Shown piece after piece: positions 59,039 to 64,000 of a DNA stretch of 64,000 nucleotides. Source of the DNA: Planctomycetaceae bacterium (GTDB taxonomy: Bacteria > Planctomycetota > Planctomycetia > Planctomycetales > Planctomycetaceae); assembly GCA_029259815.1 (NCBI GenBank), contig JAJDEJ010000088.1:20889-84888 (forward strand), read 5' to 3'. Numbering within the stretch: the stretch's first letter is position 1; every line of letters begins with the position of its first letter. A program made the translations under genes and the position numbers. The notes under the pieces are model-generated. The model was given only the letters and a program-made list of their open reading frames with translations. It was not told the DNA's origin and made no database searches.

Positions 59039-60988
59039 TCACTCATTCTCGGTGGCTTCCTCATCAGACGGTGATTCTGACGTGTCAGTGTCCTCCGTCG
59101 GTTCATCCCCTGCATCCTGCTCTTTGATCGTGGCAGGTGGCTCATCAGCGGGCGGAAGATTCGCGTCTGGGTCTTCCTCGAAGCGCGGGTCTGGTCGTGC
59201 TTCGGACGGCGGCAGATCTGTGGGGGTCTCTCTGGGTTGGTTCGGATCAGGAGGTTCTTCACCTGCTGGACTCTCTTCGGCTGGAACCGGTTCGTCAGCA
59301 GGCGGTTCGGGTTCAAGGTCTCGCGTCTTTGGTGGTGCATCTGTCGATGTCAGTTTCGGATCGATTGCAGATTCGCCCTTGGCGAGGCGACGCCAGCGGC
59401 GGACAAGAGATTGGTTTCCTAAATGTTGAGGGGCACGGACCGGTTCGCGTTCCAGAATGTGCACGGCTTCAGCAAACTTGCCCTCCTGGGCCAGCGCATT
59501 GGCCTGCAAAAATGTGGCGGCCGTGCTCCAGGCCCCCGGCCCCTTCAAGTAATGTTCTGCTGACTCAGCTGCAACGATGTAGTCCTCCAGTTCGTACTGA
59601 GCGAGCGCGGCCCAGTAGGTTGACCAGTCGGAGGCGTCTTTGTTGGCGGTTTTGGGGTGCGGAATGGACAGCCGTGATCGCAAGTAGACCTGAAGTGCTG
59701 AGTCGATATCCCCTTGGATGTATGCGATCCGGGCTTGATAGAGGTTTCGTTCGGGGGGTGCGAAGACATCTTCACCTGTTTCCGGATTCCTGCTGACATT
59801 TTTGGGGCTCTGTAATACGAATGAGAGTCGTGTCAGCATTTCCTTCATTTCAGGGGGCAGCGTCCTCAGATTTAGTAGTGTTCGATCTGGAAACTCCCAG
59901 AGGCCAATGTCATTCGCATCCCAAAGTCCATGTTGCCCCGCGGCGATCAATCGGTCGATGAGCCCCTGTTCCTGGAGCGAGTTCGCTGTTAACCCGTCAT
60001 AAACCTCCAGTGGAATCGGCAGGGCGGATTGCAGCTTGCCGAACCTCGGTGCCCAGGTACTACTGGTGCCGATCGCGAGGACTTCGATGTCCGCCATCTG
60101 CTCAGAAGTGATCGGGTAGCTGAGCCCCCGCAGATCGTGCTGACGGAAGATGGCGTCATGTTCTCGAGCAGCGGTAAGTGTGGCGGGAATCTGTGGGAGA
60201 GGCGAGTCAGGTTCGTCTGTCGGTGATGCAAGCGGCACACCCAGGCTAAAATCGAACAGGTAGACTCCATCGTCAGGGATGATCACCCCCAGGAGCAGCG
60301 CCCGGTCGGTCTCACCCTTGTCACCTCGGGGGCGGATGACGACGGTGTCGAGACGCAGTTGGCGGAGCATCATTCCATAAATCCACGCACGAGTCTCTGC
60401 CGAGCCACGACCATAGAGAAGAGACTGAAGTGGCCCCAATGCAGGTACCCCAGGCGCCTGTCGAACCAACTCGACCGTTCGCACCACCTTGTAGAAAAGT
60501 GCAACGGCACGATCGACATCGGTCCGCTCCTCGTCGGTCAACGTCGATTCGACAAGCTGCTGGATCAGCAGACTGTTGCGCAGATACCCCGCGTCGATAT
60601 CGGTGAACTGATTCAGAGACGTTTGGGCGTCGATCACTTCGGGCAGCAACTTGGCCCGGAGTTCGGCATCGTGGCCTTCCGTCGAAAAGTCCTCGGCCGC
60701 TCCACACTGAGTCAGCCATGTGTTGAGCATGTTAACGGTGATGTCCTGGTCCGAACTGATCCCGTAGCGGTCCGGTTGCAGGGCGTCGAGCAGGTTATCG
60801 ATATCACGTTCGCATTGCTCAGGAGTCGACGTGAATTCATCAGTCGTATCCTCTGAGATCTGACTGGGCGGAGCACTCGGCTTGTCACAGGCGGAGGCGA
60901 AAAGCAGCAAGAGAAGGCTCATCGAAATGGCAAAATGTTGCCATCGTCGAGCTGTTCTCGGTGATGGACGTAGAAAAATATTGTTCAT
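59039..60988 (-). CDS. Large lipoprotein with transglutaminase-like segment and Pro/Asp-rich tail
   Basis: 649 residues. Lipoprotein signal LLLLLFASAC (Cys ~34). The middle contains LYGRGSAETRAWIYGMMLRQLRLDTVVIRPRG (about 180-210), which resembles the core of transglutaminase-like domains. A later part is rich in Ala/Leu helices of TPR character (YIQGDIDSALQVYLRS, YWAALAQYELEDYIVAAES, FLQANALAQEGKFAEAVHIL). The last ~120 residues are acidic and Pro-rich with no fold. Planctomycetes use such lipoproteins widely. The catalytic Cys/His/Asp of transglutaminase are not clearly present. Function unknown. Confidence 0.75.
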   Translation of the reverse strand: MNNIFLRPSPRTARRWQHFAISMSLLLLLFASACDKPSAPPSQISEDTTDEFTSTPEQCERDIDNLLDALQPDRYGISSDQDITVNMLNTWLTQCGAAEDFSTEGHDAELRAKLLPEVIDAQTSLNQFTDIDAGYLRNSLLIQQLVESTLTDEERTDVDRAVALFYKVVRTVELVRQAPGVPALGPLQSLLYGRGSAETRAWIYGMMLRQLRLDTVVIRPRGDKGETDRALLLGVIIPDDGVYLFDFSLGVPLASPTDEPDSPLPQIPATLTAAREHDAIFRQHDLRGLSYPITSEQMADIEVLAIGTSSTWAPRFGKLQSALPIPLEVYDGLTANSLQEQGLIDRLIAAGQHGLWDANDIGLWEFPDRTLLNLRTLPPEMKEMLTRLSFVLQSPKNVSRNPETGEDVFAPPERNLYQARIAYIQGDIDSALQVYLRSRLSIPHPKTANKDASDWSTYWAALAQYELEDYIVAAESAEHYLKGPGAWSTAATFLQANALAQEGKFAEAVHILEREPVRAPQHLGNQSLVRRWRRLAKGESAIDPKLTSTDAPPKTRDLEPEPPADEPVPAEESPAGEEPPDPNQPRETPTDLPPSEARPDPRFEEDPDANLPPADEPPATIKEQDAGDEPTEDTDTSESPSDEEATENE

Positions 60989-61034
60989 GATGACTTAACG
61001 AAAAAATGAGCTGCAGATGAAATCACCGCCTCGG

Positions 61035-61886
61035 TCAATGCGCGAGGACGTGTGGAAATGTGTTCGTCAACTCGCGAATCCGGGTCAACTCGGCCAATAA
61101 TGAACCTACGTCACCGAGTGGCAGCATGTTGGGGCCATCGCTGAGGGCTTGATCGGGATCGGGATGAGTTTCGAGAAATACGCCGTCACACCCACAAGCA
61201 ACTGCGGCCCGTGCGAGGGGGCGAATCATCTCTCGTGCTCCATCCGTGCGACTGCCACCGGGTCGCTGAACGCTGTGTGTTGCATCGAAAATGACAGGGC
61301 AGCCCAGCGACTGCATGACCGGAATGGCCTGCATGTCGTTGACAAGTCGACCATAGCCGAAAGTGGTGCCTCGCTCAGTCAGCAAGAGATTTGAGCAGCC
61401 GGCATGTTCACTCTTGCGAACGGCGTGCACGATGTCTTCCGGTGCAATGAATTGTGGTTTCTTGATGTTGAGGAGGCAATCATGTTTGGCCGCCGCGGTC
61501 GCGGAGGCCACGATGAGGTCGGTCTGCCTCGCGAGGAAGGCGGGGATCTGCAGGATGTCACACACGTTCGCGGTCGGTTCGGCTTGTTCGGGAGTGTGAA
61601 TATCAGTCGTCACAGGGAGGCCCGTCCGCTCCTTCACTCGTGCCAACACTTCAAGACCCGCTTCCAGTCCGGGTCCGCGAAAGCTGTCAATGCTCGTGCG
61701 GTTCGCCTTGTCAAAGCTCGCTTTGAAAACCAATGGGACGTTCTGCTCACCTGCGATCGTTTGCAGCGCGTCGGCGATCCGGAAGACCAGATCATCCGAT
61801 TCGATCACACAGGGCCCGGCGATGAACAGCAGAGGCTGACCTCGTCCGCATTGTGCGTTTCCCACACTGACAGGATTTTCCGGCAC
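61035..61886 (-). CDS. kdsA: 3-deoxy-8-phosphooctulonate synthase KdsA (metal-dependent type)
   Basis: 283 residues. It condenses phosphoenolpyruvate with arabinose 5-phosphate to make KDO 8-phosphate for the LPS inner core. Motifs: [14 protein letters not shown] (C26), [43 protein letters not shown] and [21 protein letters not shown]. The Cys in GPC marks the metallo-enzyme class, where E. coli has Asn. Together with lpxK at 12 kb it indicates LPS. Intergenic distance to the HAD gene is 106 nt. Confidence 0.95.
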   Translation of the reverse strand: MPENPVSVGNAQCGRGQPLLFIAGPCVIESDDLVFRIADALQTIAGEQNVPLVFKASFDKANRTSIDSFRGPGLEAGLEVLARVKERTGLPVTTDIHTPEQAEPTANVCDILQIPAFLARQTDLIVASATAAAKHDCLLNIKKPQFIAPEDIVHAVRKSEHAGCSNLLLTERGTTFGYGRLVNDMQAIPVMQSLGCPVIFDATHSVQRPGGSRTDGAREMIRPLARAAVACGCDGVFLETHPDPDQALSDGPNMLPLGDVGSLLAELTRIRELTNTFPHVLAH

Positions 61887-61992
61887 GCGACAATGTCCTG
61901 ATAAATGGTCGATCTGCCGTCACAATAGCCAACAGTCCAGTGTTTGGGAATGCTCGGTCCGGCCTGCGGCTTACTCACGATTGTACAGTCCA

Positions 61993-62697
61993 TCAACACA
62001 TCACCAACTCCTGCAGAGACCTGATGATCGAGTCCCCCGTGCACATCGAGTCGGTCGAGAGTCGCCGGTTGATCAGCACTGCCCGCAGCCCCGCTTGGTT
62101 GGCTCCCCAAGCGTCGTTCGTGGGATCATCACCAATCATCACAATTTCATTTGCTTTCCCTCCGCATTCGTCGATGAGAGCCTGATAGAATCCGGCGTGC
62201 GGTTTGCGCCAGCCGACCTCAGACGAAATCACGCGGGTTGAGATGTCCCGCAAACCATTCAGTCCATCACACACAGAGTTGAGACGGTGATCAAAGTTGG
62301 ATGCGATGGCCAGTTGGTAGCCACGAACACGCAGAGCCTGAATGGTGGGACCGACATCCTCGTAACACCTCCACGATGTGGGTCGGGCGAACCACTCATG
62401 CAACTCAATGAAGCAGGATTCCTTGTCGGTCACGTCGACGAGCACCTCGCTCACGACGTCCCGCCAGAATTCGTACTCGATCGGTTCGCTAGTCGGATGA
62501 TTCTGCATCTGACTGCGCTTCCCGAAGATACCTGCGAACCGCTGCTGGACCTGGGGGAGGGTCAATGCTGAACCATATTTCTGTCCGATCCGATGATAGA
62601 TCTCAGCAACTGGCGGATCAGCGAAGATGAGCGTGCCCACTGCGTCAAAGGCAATCCAGCGACAAGCGTCGTCCAACAGCATGAGCGCTCGTGACAT
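61993..62697 (-). CDS. HAD-superfamily hydrolase
   Basis: 234 residues from ATG 62697; a TTG at 62733 would extend it by 12 residues and ATG 62682 would shorten it by 5. Motif I WIAFDAVGTLIFAD has the catalytic Asp followed by Ala where the second Asp is usual (DxV/ADxVGT pattern in this subfamily). Motif II is IASNFD, then HRLNSVCDGL, and motif IV is EIVMIGDDPTNDAWGANQAGL. Likely a small-molecule phosphatase, possibly tied to sugar phosphates of the KDO pathway next door, which is inference. Convergence on nothing; upstream of kdsA. Confidence 0.85.
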   Translation of the reverse strand: MSRALMLLDDACRWIAFDAVGTLIFADPPVAEIYHRIGQKYGSALTLPQVQQRFAGIFGKRSQMQNHPTSEPIEYEFWRDVVSEVLVDVTDKESCFIELHEWFARPTSWRCYEDVGPTIQALRVRGYQLAIASNFDHRLNSVCDGLNGLRDISTRVISSEVGWRKPHAGFYQALIDECGGKANEIVMIGDDPTNDAWGANQAGLRAVLINRRLSTDSMCTGDSIIRSLQELVMC

Positions 62698-62778
62698 CCA
62701 TTGTGAAACGAAGGACTTGCTGGGATCGTGCAAAATTGACGGATGTAAATCCAGAAGCAGAGTCAGATCGTGTGAGAA

Positions 62779-63543
62779 CTACTCCGGTGCCTCAGCAGGC
62801 GCCATCTTTTCGAAAACGACAACATGCTGACGCGGCAGGGTGTCGACCGTTTCCTTCCAGCGGAGGGAGAACTCCGGTTGTTCGGCCTCTTTTCTGACCT
62901 GAGCCTGCGACATCTTGTGCACTTCCTTAATCGGCACCGTGGGGTCTTCCTTGCGGTACTCAACAAAGGCCACACGCCCGCCGGGCTTGAGCGATTTGGC
63001 GATCTCGCTCAACATCTCATACGGGAAGTCAAACTCGTGGTACACGTCAACCATGATCACCAGATCAACCGTGCCCGGTTTGAGTTTTGGCGACTTTGTC
63101 TCTCCCAGCACTGGTTCGATGTTATCGATACCCAGCTTCTTGCACTTCGCTGCCAAGGCATCGAGCATCTCCTGTTGAATGTCGACGGCGAGGACTGTGC
63201 CATCCGGTCCGACCTCTTCAGCGATGAGCGTGCTGATGACGCCTGAGCCGGCACCGATGTCGGCAACAACCATACCCGGTTCGAGCTTGAGTGCCTCAGT
63301 CAGTAGAGACAGTCCCTCTTCACGCTCTCGCTCCGGACGTTCCAGCCAGTTGATCCCCTGATGCCCCATCACCCTTGCGATCTCACGACCCATGTAAAAC
63401 TTGCCGATGCCGTTCGGATCATGGAGTTCGCGAAACGTGTACCGGGGCGCGTCGTCAAGTGTTTCAGCTTCATCATCGGCCAAAACGAACGGTGCGACGA
63501 ATAACAATGTGAGTGCCAGGGAGCCTCGCATAGTCTTTGACAT
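62779..63543 (-). CDS. Exported class I SAM-dependent methyltransferase
   Basis: 254 residues. An N-terminal signal-like segment (LALTLLFVAPFVLAD) precedes a methyltransferase domain: motif I VVADIGAGSGVISTLIA (about 90-106), acidic DIQQEM (post-I), VDLVIMVDVYHEFDFPYEML and the GGRVAFVEYRKED block. SAM is cytoplasmic, so export of such an enzyme is puzzling; the segment could be a membrane anchor facing inwards, or the fold may serve a non-catalytic role. It lies 9 nt after the Trm112 gene, suggesting coupling. Confidence 0.85.
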   Translation of the reverse strand: MSKTMRGSLALTLLFVAPFVLADDEAETLDDAPRYTFRELHDPNGIGKFYMGREIARVMGHQGINWLERPEREREEGLSLLTEALKLEPGMVVADIGAGSGVISTLIAEEVGPDGTVLAVDIQQEMLDALAAKCKKLGIDNIEPVLGETKSPKLKPGTVDLVIMVDVYHEFDFPYEMLSEIAKSLKPGGRVAFVEYRKEDPTVPIKEVHKMSQAQVRKEAEQPEFSLRWKETVDTLPRQHVVVFEKMAPAEAPE

Positions 63544-63552
63544 CTCTTCCTC

Positions 63553-63792
63553 CTACACGGTCGATCGACCGGTTTCCGGGTCACGGTCGTGCTGTTGCAT
63601 GATTTGCTGCCACACGTCCATCGAGAGGGTTTCCGCTTCGTCGGCCAGCATCACGGGGATGTCATCGCGAATAGCATACCGCAATCGGGTTTCCGGGTCG
63701 GTGCTGACAAGTCCCTCTCCATCATACACCAGCGGGGCATGGGACTGTGGGCAGACCAGCAATTCGACCGCGTGTTGGGGATCAAAACTCAT
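63553..63792 (-). CDS. Trm112-family zinc-binding/activator protein
   Basis: 79 residues. AVELLVCPQSHAPLVYDGEGLVS and LRYAIRDDIPVMLADEAE are the Trm112 pattern (eukaryotic Trm112 activates several methyltransferases). Only one Cys (LVCPQ) remains of the zinc site. It is followed 9 nt later by the exported methyltransferase, a pairing that recalls the Trm112-methyltransferase partnership, though I infer the interaction only from adjacency. Confidence 0.85.
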   Translation of the reverse strand: MSFDPQHAVELLVCPQSHAPLVYDGEGLVSTDPETRLRYAIRDDIPVMLADEAETLSMDVWQQIMQQHDRDPETGRSTV

Positions 63793-63812
63793 TTGAGTGG
63801 TTCGTCCTGTGA

Positions 63813-64000
63813 TTAACCTTCAGACTGGTCAACGAAACTGAGACGCAGTGTCTGATGCCCCCATTCCACTTCAATGATGCCGGGGAACTCCTCGTCCGCT
63901 TCGTCGATGAGAGACTGAATCTGTGAGTGGGCGGACTCGTCGGATGGTAACCGAATGATCAATGCCCACGCCCAATTCAGATCCTCATCAACAAACGCCA
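63813..64000 (-). CDS. C-terminus of an unidentified gene (partial at the right edge)
   Basis: 62 residues to the right edge, read on the minus strand with TAA at 63813-63815. The product ends AWALIIRLPSDESAHSQIQS and then LIDEADEEFPGIIEVEWGHQ, closing with LRLSFVDQSEG. No family is recognised from this fragment. It lies 20 nt upstream of the Trm112 start and probably heads the same transcription unit. Confidence 0.6.
   Translation of the reverse strand, partial: AFVDEDLNWAWALIIRLPSDESAHSQIQSLIDEADEEFPGIIEVEWGHQTLRLSFVDQSEG

Noticed and set aside
1..64000. tRNA, rRNA, riboswitch or insertion sequence
   Set aside because: No recognisable cloverleaf, rRNA signature, riboswitch core or transposase was found by eye on either strand.

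Overview
This window looks like a chromosomal segment of a planctomycete, most likely of the Planctomycetaceae/Planctomycetales type. I infer this from gene content. There is a DUF1549/DUF1553 - DUF1501 - WD40 operon. A sigma-70 ECF factor is fused to a long extracytoplasmic C-terminus. There are many lipoproteins and Gram-negative envelope genes (fabI, lpxK, kdsA). Small palindromic and tandem repeats fill many of the spacers. I cannot name a species. I saw no rRNA, tRNA, CRISPR array, phage or insertion sequence.

Layout. 1-5.6 kb: the end of an exopolysaccharide cluster (heparinase-fold polysaccharide lyase, two YdcF/DUF218 proteins, a BY-type tyrosine autokinase). 5.6-10.9 kb: a minus-strand planctomycete operon (DUF1549/DUF1553 with a CxxCH motif, Tat-exported DUF1501, WD40). 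11-14.1 kb: fabI, lpxK and a PDZ-like exported protein. 14.4-21.3 kb: an ECF sigma factor fused to four STN-like repeats, a repeat-rich zone around an S23 four-helix-bundle gene, an exported peroxiredoxin, a double zinc-ribbon membrane protein and a DUF4392 protein.

21.7-44.4 kb is the centrepiece: a 20+ kb run of plus-strand genes for a complete quinol-to-oxygen chain. It encodes a Rieske protein with a repetitive N-terminus, a split cytochrome b, an octaheme c-type cytochrome with a coiled-coil neck, two cupredoxin-like lipoproteins, a diheme cytochrome c lipoprotein, and cytochrome oxidase subunits II, I, III and IV of A2 type. Heme O and heme A synthases, an ABC exporter pair, a Sco-DUF420 fusion, a small CPMC protein and a BatA/vWA protein complete it. 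The inferred electron path is menaquinol to cytochrome b/Rieske, then multiheme and small c/cupredoxin carriers, then CuA and heme a3-CuB. Many spacers in this run carry a dispersed repeat of one of several unrelated classes.

44.5-50.2 kb: msrA, a TIGR03546/TIGR03545 pair, divergent epmB and efp, and a putative outer-membrane protein. 50.5-53.1 kb: a low-G+C DUF4268 gene and an exported isochorismatase-ThuA fusion. 53.3-58.0 kb: a translationally coupled operon starting with miaB (two palindromic repeats lie in frame inside its coding region), then two GNAT acetyltransferases, a DUF3592 protein, an arrestin-like small protein and a P-loop ATPase. 58.0-64 kb: minus-strand genes for a bile-acid:Na+ symporter-like transporter, a lipoprotein, KdsA, a HAD hydrolase, an exported methyltransferase, Trm112 and the end of one more gene.

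The most unusual observations are the palindromes absorbed into miaB, the sigma factor-STN fusion with a sharp base-composition break, the coiled-coil and repeat expansions in several respiratory subunits, and the repeat mosaic of the respiratory locus.
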